Under the pieces are notes generated by a model, which searched no databases, was not told the DNA's origin, and saw only the letters and a list, made by a program, of their open reading frames with translations. A program made the translations under genes and the position numbers. Shown piece after piece: positions 6,355 through 13,034 of a stretch of DNA of 13,142 nt; the first letter of the stretch is position 1; the number at the start of each line of letters is the position of its first letter. Location of the stretch: the NCBI GenBank assembly GCA_009786175.1, contig WQTQ01000168.1, positions 1 to 13,142 on the forward strand. The letters are read 5' to 3'. Source of the DNA: Bacillota bacterium (lineage in GTDB: Bacteria; Bacillota_A; Clostridia; Lachnospirales; WQUN01).

Positions 6355-7389
6355 ATGGACGAAAGACGCTTGAACACCACGGGTTTTAACCGTGAAGAAG
6401 ATGAGGAAATTGAACTTAAGCTGCGTCCGGTAAGCTTTGACGAGTACATTGGGCAGGCTAAAGTTAAGGAAAATATGAAAGTGTTTGTACAGGCGGCTTT
6501 GGGCAGGTCGGAAACGTTGGATCATGTACTGCTGTACGGCCAGCCCGGGCTTGGCAAAACTACACTGTCGGCAATTATTGCCTCTGCAATGAACGCGCGA
6601 CTAAAAATTACCGCAGGGCCCGCCATAGAACGGCCCGGTGACATGGCGGCAATTTTGCTGGACCTGTCAGAAGGGGATTTCATTTTTATAGACGAAATTC
6701 ATCGCCTTAGCCGTAATGTGGAAGAGCTTTTATACTCTGCCATGGAGGACTTTGTGCTGGACATAGTAACCGGAAAAGGCCCCGGTGCCCGCAGTATCCG
6801 CATGGATTTGCCCCGGTTTACATTGGTTGGGGCCACAACTCGCATAGGGCTGCTTACCGCGCCCCTGCGGGATCGCTTTGGCATGGTGCATCACCTGGAG
6901 CCCTACAGCATAGAGGACTTGACAACCATCGTCACACGTTCCGCATCTGTGCTGGATGTGGGCATAGAGCCGGAAGGCGCGCAGGAAATTGCCCGCCGTG
7001 CCCGTGGGACGCCCCGTATTGCAAACCGCTTGTTAAAGCGTGTCCGCGACTTTGCACAGGTACAATTTGACGGGATAATTACCGGGGAAGTTTCAAAATC
7101 TTCCCTTAACAAGCTGGAAATAGACCCAATGGGTTTAGACACTGTAGACAAAAAAATCCTAAGGGCAATTATAGAAAAATTTGGCGGCGGGCCCGTGGGC
7201 TTAGACACTTTGGCAGCCAGCATAGACGAAGAAGCCGGAACCCTGGAAGACGTTGCAGAGCCATACTTGCTGCAGCTTGGGTTTATTCAGCGTACCCCAC
7301 GGGGCAGAATGGTAACAAAGTTGGGTTACAGGCATATGGGGCTTCCGGCCCCGCCAACAGACGATCAGTTGTCAATACTGGATTTCTAA
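6355..7389 (+). CDS. ruvB: Holliday junction branch migration ATPase RuvB
   Basis: RuvB is the AAA+ hexameric motor that pumps DNA through the RuvA-bound junction. The protein has 344 residues, the full family length. It shows Walker A GQPGLGKT (62-69), Walker B FIDEIHRL (111-118), sensor 1 GATTR (159-163), arginine-finger region LRDRFG (171-176), sensor 2 [10 protein letters not shown] (218-227) and the winged-helix C-terminus with QRTPRGR (312-318). The Walker A has Gln where GPPGLGKT is usual. The ATG follows AGGAG (6343-6347) by 7 bases. ruvC is not adjacent. The next gene starts 21 bases after the stop without a terminator, so transcription probably continues. Confidence 0.96.
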   Translation: MDERRLNTTGFNREEDEEIELKLRPVSFDEYIGQAKVKENMKVFVQAALGRSETLDHVLLYGQPGLGKTTLSAIIASAMNARLKITAGPAIERPGDMAAILLDLSEGDFIFIDEIHRLSRNVEELLYSAMEDFVLDIVTGKGPGARSIRMDLPRFTLVGATTRIGLLTAPLRDRFGMVHHLEPYSIEDLTTIVTRSASVLDVGIEPEGAQEIARRARGTPRIANRLLKRVRDFAQVQFDGIITGEVSKSSLNKLEIDPMGLDTVDKKILRAIIEKFGGGPVGLDTLAASIDEEAGTLEDVAEPYLLQLGFIQRTPRGRMVTKLGYRHMGLPAPPTDDQLSILDF

Positions 7390-7399
7390 GTATCTAACC

Positions 7400-7406
7400 G
7401 GAGGTG
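7400..7406 (+). promoter_or_regulatory. Ribosome binding site for the GTG start of the MutS-like gene
   Basis: GGAGGTG at 7400-7406 is a near-perfect Shine-Dalgarno sequence and lies 4 bases before GTG 7411. It fixes the non-ATG start of the MutS-like gene. Confidence 0.75.
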
Positions 7407-7410
7407 TACC

Positions 7411-9003
7411 GTGCAAAAATTCAGTATAATTAACCCGGAAGGTATGGCAGAAAAAGATGACGGGTTTAATAAGCACATGTTTTCGCAAGTCTTTGCAGAG
7501 CTGAAAATCAGCCGTTTCTTGCACATTAAACCAGTTTTGGCAAGCGGTACGATGACAACATACAACCTGGCAGAATTTCTTACAGCAGACACGGAAATTA
7601 TTGGCCACAGGCTTGATATTTTTGAAGACTTGCTTACCTGCAAAGGTTTAATAGAATTGATTAGAGACACTGCGTTGCCCGCCATTTGTAATATTTCAAA
7701 CTTATCCGGCAGCAGCGATGGGGATTATTTTTTCTTAAATCAATTTCACTCTGTCAGACGGCTAAGTGTGTATGCGGAATGTATTGACCAACTGCACGGA
7801 ACGTTTTCAAAGCTGTCGCTTAATTCCCGAGGAATGCGCAGCTTCGCGGAAAAAATTGCCGCCATATACAACAGTGAAGAGTTTATCAACTTAAAAGCCA
7901 ACCTGGCAAAAATAAGTATGCGCATTAACAATGTCAAAAGCGTAACCCTTGGCATAAATTTGGGTGACGGCATGCGTATAGACAACATGGGCATTGTGTC
8001 CATGAATGAAGAACCGTTTAAATCCGGAAAACTGTTGGACAAGCTGCTGTCGGCAGATTTTTCCCGCAGCGAGGAATACACCCTGTTAACCCCGCTGGAA
8101 CCAATTTTCCGTAGCCTTGACACATCGCAAAAATACGAGGTAAACAGGGCATTTAAAAGCGCGTTTAACACCCTTTTAAGCGGCACCTTAAAGAACGTGC
8201 CCAAGGATGTAACCGTGTACATGAAGGCGCAAACCCAATTTTTAGTAGACATTTTGCCGGAAATATGTTTCCTTGTTGCCGGATACGAAATGATGAGCAA
8301 CCTAAAGAGCCATCATATGACCGTTTGCAAACCGCAAATTAGCACAACACGGGAAACACGGCTGGAAAATTTATATCACCCTATTTTGCTGGAAACCTTA
8401 AAACAGGACAAAATTAAACGCAACTCTGTAGCCTTTGACAGTAACGGCATGTTCTATGTACTTACAGGTGCCAACAGCGGCGGGAAATCTGTATTTTTGC
8501 ATTCCATTGGCGTGGCCCAGGTTTTGTTCCAGTTGGGGTTGTACGTACCCGCCGGCGAAGCGGTTATGCTTCCCGTAGATTATTTGTGTATGCATCTTGC
8601 TACGGAAAGTACAATTAACAGTGCGGCGGGGCGGTTAGAGCATGAATGTATTGCCCTTAACCAAATTATTAAGACAATTACATCCGCCAGCATGGTGCTT
8701 GTAGACGAGGCATTTTCTTCCACAAGCGCGTACGACGGCTCCATTTTGGCGGAGGAACTACTTAAACATTTTGTGGTTACAGGCTGTAAAGGTGTATTTT
8801 CTACCCACATACACGACTTACCCATAGAGCGTGTAAATGCCTACGGAAAAGACGGCAAAGTGAAAGTTGACACCCTTGTTGCAACTTCTGTAGGCGGGCA
8901 ACGTATGTATAGGATAGTACGGCAAAAGCCCGAAGGCCTTAGCCACGCAAAAGACATTGCCCAAAAGTACGGGCTGCTTCCGGTCGCAGAGGAACCGTTA
9001 TGA
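7411..9003 (+). CDS. MutS-like ATPase lacking the mismatch-recognition domain
   Basis: This predicted cytoplasmic protein has 530 residues, well under the roughly 850 of true MutS. The C-terminal part (about 345-525) is a MutS-type ABC ATPase: Walker A GANSGGKS (353-360, against GPNMGGKS in MutS), a GRLEHE switch region (407-412), Walker B MVLVDEAF (428-435) followed by STSAYDG, and histidine H466 in STHIHDL. The N-terminal 340 residues resemble the helical lever/core of MutS. No N-terminal mismatch-binding Phe-x-Glu domain and no C-terminal Smr nuclease are seen. It may belong to the poorly studied MutS-related families rather than to mismatch repair. It follows ruvB by 21 bases, and its stop overlaps the next gene (ATGA), suggesting coupled expression. 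The DNA or protein substrate is unknown. Confidence 0.85.
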   Translation: MQKFSIINPEGMAEKDDGFNKHMFSQVFAELKISRFLHIKPVLASGTMTTYNLAEFLTADTEIIGHRLDIFEDLLTCKGLIELIRDTALPAICNISNLSGSSDGDYFFLNQFHSVRRLSVYAECIDQLHGTFSKLSLNSRGMRSFAEKIAAIYNSEEFINLKANLAKISMRINNVKSVTLGINLGDGMRIDNMGIVSMNEEPFKSGKLLDKLLSADFSRSEEYTLLTPLEPIFRSLDTSQKYEVNRAFKSAFNTLLSGTLKNVPKDVTVYMKAQTQFLVDILPEICFLVAGYEMMSNLKSHHMTVCKPQISTTRETRLENLYHPILLETLKQDKIKRNSVAFDSNGMFYVLTGANSGGKSVFLHSIGVAQVLFQLGLYVPAGEAVMLPVDYLCMHLATESTINSAAGRLEHECIALNQIIKTITSASMVLVDEAFSSTSAYDGSILAEELLKHFVVTGCKGVFSTHIHDLPIERVNAYGKDGKVKVDTLVATSVGGQRMYRIVRQKPEGLSHAKDIAQKYGLLPVAEEPL

Positions 9004-9395
9004 TACGGCTCGCGCACTTGATACCGGCCGCCATACTATTTATATTTCTCACGTGCCTATACCTGTACGTAAAAAAATTCCTTAATCTTTACGTGTTTTT
9101 CGCAGGAAACGAAAGTGAGTACAACATCCGTGACCGCAGCCAAATTTTAAGGTTTATGTTAGAGTCATGGGGTATGTACTTTCTGCTTGCCGCTTTGTCT
9201 TTTCATATCCTGTGGTTTTTTACGTCATTTGTGTGGATATGGATTTTTATTATGCAAATCAAGTTCTTGTCCGCGTGGGAACAACACGGTTATTCAAGAA
9301 AAGTGTATATTTTTGTTAACTCGGCGGCGGTTATTATCGCATATCTTATAAGCCCGGCTGTACGAAGTTTAGTAGCTGCCCTAATGCAAACATAA
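9000..9395 (+). CDS. Small membrane protein of unknown function
   Basis: I do not recognise this 131-residue protein. It has three hydrophobic segments: about 6-24, a long aromatic-rich one at 58-86, and 102-118. Between the first two is a polar loop (35-55) with NESEYNIRDRSQ. Its ATG at 9000 overlaps the stop of the MutS-like gene as ATGA, and AGAGGA (8988-8993) sits 6 bases upstream, so the gene is well supported. The rhomboid gene begins 13 bases after its stop. Overlap and spacing imply co-translation with the MutS-like ATPase and the protease; no function can be assigned. Confidence 0.75.
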   Translation: MIRLAHLIPAAILFIFLTCLYLYVKKFLNLYVFFAGNESEYNIRDRSQILRFMLESWGMYFLLAALSFHILWFFTSFVWIWIFIMQIKFLSAWEQHGYSRKVYIFVNSAAVIIAYLISPAVRSLVAALMQT

Positions 9396-9408
9396 TCAGG
9401 AGGACAAC

Positions 9409-9978
9409 ATGAACCCATTTAAACGAATCCAGTACAATGCTCCGGTAATTCTGTCATTTGCTCTAATTTCTCTGCTGGTACTTGGGCTGGCGCACATAAC
9501 CGACGACAGAAGCAACTGGTTATTTTTCTCTGTTTACCGGGCACCGCTCAACAACTTGCTTATGTACCCGCGCCTGTTTTTACACGTACTTGGACACGCA
9601 AATATGGCGCACTATTTTAATAATTTTATGATAATTTTGCTTATCGGTCCAATGCTTGAAGAAAAATACGGCGGCAAGTGGATAATTATTATGATGGTAG
9701 TAACAGCTTTTGCTACGGGCATTCTTCACATAATTATCTCTGACAGCGCGAAACTTGGCGCAAGCGGTATTGTATTTATGATGATTCTGCTGGGTTCCTT
9801 CGCCAACATAAAACGCGGCAAGATTCCTCTTACGTTAATTCTTGCGGTTGCTATTTTTATCGGGCGTGAAGTTGTAAGCGCGGTAACATTGGACAATAAT
9901 ATTTCCTACATGTCACACATTGTAGGTGGCATGTGCGGCGCGGCCTTTGGGTTTATCGCTAATAAACATATGTCTTAA
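9409..9978 (+). CDS. Rhomboid family intramembrane serine protease
   Basis: This 189-residue membrane protein cleaves transmembrane substrates if active. The catalytic serine is S119 in GASG and the catalytic histidine is H170 in SHIVGG. The HANMAHYFNN segment (63-72), containing H68 and N72, matches the oxyanion-side histidine/asparagine motif. About six helices are visible (near 11-29, 54-80, 90-111, 116-132, 140-158 and 166-184), the minimal bacterial rhomboid core with no extra domain. AGGAGG (9398-9403) lies 5 bases before the ATG, a very strong ribosome binding site. It is the last forward gene of the ruv-led cluster. Its final 20 bases overlap the convergent kinase-like gene. Confidence 0.9.
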   Translation: MNPFKRIQYNAPVILSFALISLLVLGLAHITDDRSNWLFFSVYRAPLNNLLMYPRLFLHVLGHANMAHYFNNFMIILLIGPMLEEKYGGKWIIIMMVVTAFATGILHIIISDSAKLGASGIVFMMILLGSFANIKRGKIPLTLILAVAIFIGREVVSAVTLDNNISYMSHIVGGMCGAAFGFIANKHMS

Positions 9979-10453
9979 AATTTTTTACGGCGTTTACTTG
10001 CTCTTCCAATGTGCTTTGCGTCCCGTCATAAATGTAGGGCCTGTTATGTTCGCAATTGGTTAGCTGCTGTAACAGAAACAACCCGCGTTCTACCAGCCAG
10101 TCATCGCCCCGGTGTATTAGCCGCTGTTTAATTGTATCTTCGTCTGCTGTAAGTACGATGTACCGCAACTCTACATCGTATTTTTTTATTGCGGAAATAA
10201 CTTGCGGAAATTCATCCTCAACAATGTAGTCGAGAATTACGTTAAAACCGTTGCGCAAATAATTGTCTGTAACCAGCAAAATATTTTGCCATACCAGTTT
10301 TAACCGCTCTTCCCAAACAGGGTAGTGGTACAGGAATTTTTCCAAGGCGTCCCCTTCCACAAGGGCAGTTTTGGGCAGTATTTTTACCAGCTCTTTTGTA
10401 AGGGTGGTTTTCCCCGATCCGCAGCAACCGGAAATCACATACACTTTTAACAT
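9959..10453 (-). CDS. P-loop kinase-like ATPase (AAA_33/zeta-type fold)
   Basis: This 164-residue cytoplasmic nucleoside-triphosphate-binding protein sits at its N-terminus on Walker A GCCGSGKTT (9-17). A Walker B-like stretch VILDYIVED (72-80) and a lid RLIHRGDD (111-118) with two arginines resemble small kinases that phosphorylate small molecules or antibiotics. The exact substrate cannot be read from the sequence. The start is taken at the ATG whose first base is 10453, because GGAG lies 7 bases upstream; an in-frame GTG at 10477 would add eight residues but lies upstream of that site. It is the only reverse-strand gene. Its 3' end overlaps the rhomboid gene convergently by 20 bases, and its 5' end is divergent from rimM. 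Confidence 0.8.
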   Translation of the reverse strand: MLKVYVISGCCGSGKTTLTKELVKILPKTALVEGDALEKFLYHYPVWEERLKLVWQNILLVTDNYLRNGFNVILDYIVEDEFPQVISAIKKYDVELRYIVLTADEDTIKQRLIHRGDDWLVERGLFLLQQLTNCEHNRPYIYDGTQSTLEEQVNAVKNFKTYVY

Positions 10454-10477
10454 AGGGTTTCTCCATTCTTTTTTCAC

Positions 10478-10505
10478 TTGCTTTAACCGGCAAAAGCGTT
10501 ATAAT
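10478..10505 (+). promoter_or_regulatory. Promoter of rimM-trmD
   Basis: TTGCTT (10478-10483) and a perfect TATAAT (10500-10505) are separated by 16 bases, about 35 bases before the rimM start. The promoter lies in the 87-base gap between the divergent kinase-like gene and rimM. The same AT-rich core reads TATAAC on the other strand and may serve the reverse gene, but no good reverse -35 box is seen. Confidence 0.6.
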
Positions 10506-10540
10506 TTTACCATACAACAGAAAAGAATGGTGATAATTTT

Positions 10541-11056
10541 ATGTTTGAAATAGGCACAATTGTAAAACCCCAGGGAATACGCGGCGAACTTCGCGTATTT
10601 CCTACCACAGACGACCCTACCCGTTTCAGCCTGCTTGTTGGGGAAGAAGTAACCCTGCGCATAGGCAGCGCGGAACGGCAGTACAAATTACTGCAGGCAC
10701 GGACACACAAAAATTTGCAAATTATCAAACTGGAAGGCGTAAACGACCGCAACACGGCGGAAACCCTTGTCCGCGGCGTTATTGTTATACCCGACCACAA
10801 GGCCCTGCCACTGGAAGAAGGGGAATACTACGTCCGCGACTTAATAGGGCTGAATGTAGAAACAGAAGCAGGGGAGCATGTTGGCACAATTACCAACGTA
10901 CTAAACACCAACGCCAACGATGTATATGTAATAGAAGCCGCGGAAGGGGATTCGTTTATGATACCGGCAATTAAAAGCGTTGTGTTATCTGTGTCTGTGG
11001 CGGACAAAAAAATGATAATTAATTTGATGGACGGCCTGCGGGAGTTAAAAATATGA
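10541..11056 (+). CDS. rimM: 16S rRNA processing protein RimM
   Basis: RimM helps mature the 30S subunit by binding ribosomal protein S19 and the 16S head domain. The protein has 171 residues, standard length. The N-terminal RimM domain carries GTIVKPQGIRGELRV (5-19). The C-terminal PRC barrel carries YYVRDLIG (96-103), NDVYVI (126-131) and MIPAIKSVV (140-148). The ATG at 10541 follows AATGGTGAT (10526-10534). Its stop overlaps trmD as ATGA, the usual coupling of this pair. The rpsP gene that often precedes it is absent, and a reverse-strand gene lies there instead. Confidence 0.95.
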   Translation: MFEIGTIVKPQGIRGELRVFPTTDDPTRFSLLVGEEVTLRIGSAERQYKLLQARTHKNLQIIKLEGVNDRNTAETLVRGVIVIPDHKALPLEEGEYYVRDLIGLNVETEAGEHVGTITNVLNTNANDVYVIEAAEGDSFMIPAIKSVVLSVSVADKKMIINLMDGLRELKI

Positions 11057-11748
11057 TTTTCCACGTGTTAACTTTGTTTCCGGAAATGATAACGGAAGCA
11101 ACTTCCCACAGTATTTTGGGCCGCGCCATACGTGGCGGCACGATACATGTAAACCCGGTAAATATCCGGGATTTTGCCGTAAATAAGCACGGGCAGGTTG
11201 ACGATTCGCCATACGGCGGCGGCGCGGGCATGGTAATGATGGCACCGCCTGTATATGATGCCTACCAATATGCGCGCGGGCAGTTAAAACGCACCACAGG
11301 TGAAACCTGCCCTGTAATTTACCTTTCCCCACAAGGCAAAGTGCTTACCCAGGCAAAAGCCCAAGAACTTTCCGCCTACCCGGAAATAATACTTTTGTGC
11401 GGCCACTACGAAGGCTTGGACGAGCGCGTAATTGAAGAAATTGTTACCGAAGAAATTTCCATCGGCGACTATATACTTACCGGCGGCGAGCCTGCCGCCC
11501 TGGTGCTAATGGACGCGGTTTCGCGGCTGGTACCGGGCGTACTTGGCAAGGCGGAATCTTACCAAGACGAAAGTTTTTCCGGGATAATACCGTTGCTGGA
11601 ATACCCCCAGTACACCCGCCCCCCGGAATTTATGGGGCGCAAAGTACCGGAAGTGTTGCTGTCCGGCCACCACGGCAAAATAGAAGAATGGCGGCGGCAG
11701 CAGTCTGTTGCCAGAACTGCAAAAAAACGGCCGGATTTGTTTGGGTAA
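11053..11748 (+). CDS. trmD: tRNA (guanine-37-N1)-methyltransferase TrmD
   Basis: TrmD methylates G37 next to the anticodon with S-adenosylmethionine, which prevents +1 frameshifting. The protein has 231 residues and is complete. It shows QVDDSPYGGGAGM (48-60), the trefoil-knot cofactor loops YLSPQGK (90-96), LCGHYEGLDER (115-125) and SIGDYILTGGE (136-146), and the C-terminal LEYPQYTRP (182-190), EVLLSGHHGKI (200-210) and the arginine-rich EEWRRQQS. It overlaps rimM by 4 bases. No terminator is visible after its stop, and rplS, its usual downstream partner, does not follow within the remaining 1.4 kb. Confidence 0.96.
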   Translation: MIFHVLTLFPEMITEATSHSILGRAIRGGTIHVNPVNIRDFAVNKHGQVDDSPYGGGAGMVMMAPPVYDAYQYARGQLKRTTGETCPVIYLSPQGKVLTQAKAQELSAYPEIILLCGHYEGLDERVIEEIVTEEISIGDYILTGGEPAALVLMDAVSRLVPGVLGKAESYQDESFSGIIPLLEYPQYTRPPEFMGRKVPEVLLSGHHGKIEEWRRQQSVARTAKKRPDLFG

Positions 11749-11817
11749 CACTAGATTAATGGCGTGATTTGTGGTATTGTGCTTATGTCAAAAGAAGACA
11801 GTTGAAAGGATGGTAAA

Positions 11818-12723
11818 ATGAAAACAAAAAAAATCTTAAGCACACTGTTGATTTCAGTTATTATGTTTGGTATGTTTACCTTTCTGGTGACAGCTAATGA
11901 CGATACGGAAGCACCTGAACCCGCACCCAGTTTTGAAAGTGTCGTGCCCTATGCAACCGGCTCAAATCAAGAATGGGCGTTATCGGTACTTTTACAACAC
12001 GACAACAGCACGGAAAAGATACGGCTTTATAATTTCCTTTTTAGAGCGCATACTTACTTGATGATTTATGACAACAATGATTATGTAGAGGAATACGAAT
12101 TTGTCAGAAATTTGTGGTTGGATTTTCTTGAAAACCACGACGTCGAAGATATACGTTTAATGCTTGATGACGAAAATTGGACAATTGATATTTGGTATCC
12201 TTTGAATGAGCCATTTAGATTAACCCATTGTGAGTTTTTGGTGGTTTATTGGTATTTTCGTGATGCAAACCCACAATTCTTTCTCAACAAGATTGTGCCT
12301 GTTACAATGCAATGCGATTTGGGGCTGACCCCGGGAATATCCATTTCCGCTTTTTGGGCGTATGCGGAACGCAGACAGGAAACCTATAACAATATTCAAA
12401 AAATGTTTGATGATTTTGTGGCGCAAATGGGCATATATGTTAACATAAACGATAATATCCGGGTGTTTTTATACCTAAAAGAATACATGACGCGTATGGA
12501 CACCGATAATTTTGATGAAGGTTACGTCACCAGAGAAGAGACGGATATGAGGCAAACAATTTTAGGCTTTTTCAGCGAAAAACGGCAAACAACTTTTGTA
12601 GGGCACGACTTGGCTATGATGTATCTTATGAACAGATTAGGCATAACACCGGTAGAACAAGGCGGCCCGGTTATATTGTACAATGAATTACCTCTATCAT
12701 GCGGCGAAGAAAAAAACAATTGA
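11818..12723 (+). CDS. Secreted protein of unknown function, possibly degenerate transglutaminase-like
   Basis: This 301-residue protein has a clear signal peptide: a basic start (MKTKK), a hydrophobic core at 6-25 and a likely cleavage after VTA (24-26). The mature part is acidic. The stretch with RDANPQFF (148-155) and the late segment FVGHDLAMMYLMNRLGI (260-276) faintly resemble clostridial secreted transglutaminase-like proteins, in which the second segment would carry a Cys-Gly-Tyr core. Here the catalytic cysteine position appears lost, and the protein ends before any His-Asp half. This is a weak, by-eye similarity, so the function stays unknown. AAAGGA (11805-11810) lies 7 bases before the ATG. 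Its G+C content (about 34% in a 120-base sample) is much lower than in trmD, suggesting acquisition. Confidence 0.75.
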   Translation: MKTKKILSTLLISVIMFGMFTFLVTANDDTEAPEPAPSFESVVPYATGSNQEWALSVLLQHDNSTEKIRLYNFLFRAHTYLMIYDNNDYVEEYEFVRNLWLDFLENHDVEDIRLMLDDENWTIDIWYPLNEPFRLTHCEFLVVYWYFRDANPQFFLNKIVPVTMQCDLGLTPGISISAFWAYAERRQETYNNIQKMFDDFVAQMGIYVNINDNIRVFLYLKEYMTRMDTDNFDEGYVTREETDMRQTILGFFSEKRQTTFVGHDLAMMYLMNRLGITPVEQGGPVILYNELPLSCGEEKNN

Positions 12724-12748
12724 TAATCGTGTCTACATTGTGTATACT
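12720..12748 (+). promoter_or_regulatory. Promoter of mazE-mazF
   Basis: TTGATA (12720-12725) and TATACT (12743-12748) are spaced by 17 bases, with the -35 box overlapping the TGA stop of the preceding gene. The -10 lies in a small GTATAC palindrome (12742-12747). Family knowledge says MazE and MazEF repress their own promoter; a longer operator is not evident here. Confidence 0.65.
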
Positions 12749-12770
12749 ACTGTTGAGAGGAGTTGATTGT

Positions 12771-13034
12771 ATGAACGCTAGAATTCAAAAATGGGGTAAC
12801 AGTCAAGCAATCCGTTTGCCGAAGGCTCTGCTTGAAACTGCAAGTCTGAAAGAAAATGAGCAAGTTCAGATTTTAGCAAGACGAAACGAAATTATAATTA
12901 AAAAAGTTGAGAAGAAAAAGAGACATAAAACATTAGCAGAACGTCTAAAGGGTTGGGACGGTAAGCCATATGAATTAACTGACGAAGATAGAGAGTGGCA
13001 AGACATGAAGCCAGTAGGTAGAGAAGTGTGGTAA
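12771..13034 (+). CDS. mazE: MazE-type antitoxin (AbrB/MazE fold)
   Basis: This 87-residue antitoxin neutralises MazF and binds DNA. The N-terminal swapped-hairpin AbrB/MazE domain is clear: IQKWGNSQAIRLPKALLE (4-21) matches the KRWGNSPAVRIP signature of MazE. The lysine-rich middle (about 43-57) leads into an acidic C-terminal tail that ends in GREVW, closely like the terminal KEVW of known MazE proteins, the segment that inserts into the toxin. The start is ATG 12771, 8 bases after GAGAGGAG (12755-12762). A longer in-frame extension from 12699 overlaps the previous gene and lacks a ribosome binding site. The stop overlaps mazF by 7 bases. Confidence 0.92.
   Translation: MNARIQKWGNSQAIRLPKALLETASLKENEQVQILARRNEIIIKKVEKKKRHKTLAERLKGWDGKPYELTDEDREWQDMKPVGREVW

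Noticed and set aside
7411..9003. True mismatch-repair MutS or MutS2
   Set aside because: It is too short, lacks the N-terminal mismatch-binding domain and mutL is not adjacent; the Smr nuclease of MutS2 is absent too.
9959..10453. Zeta-type toxin of a toxin-antitoxin pair
   Set aside because: No small antitoxin gene lies beside it, and the P-loop and lid alone do not separate zeta toxins from ordinary small kinases.
11749..11817. Terminator after trmD or promoter before the secreted-protein gene
   Set aside because: No stem with a T-tract and no convincing -35/-10 pair was found in this 69-base gap.
12699..12770. N-terminal extension of mazE starting MRRRKK with a hydrophobic stretch
   Set aside because: It overlaps the previous gene, covers the mazE promoter and has no ribosome binding site. 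MazE proteins start at about the position of ATG 12771, which has a strong GAGAGGAG site.
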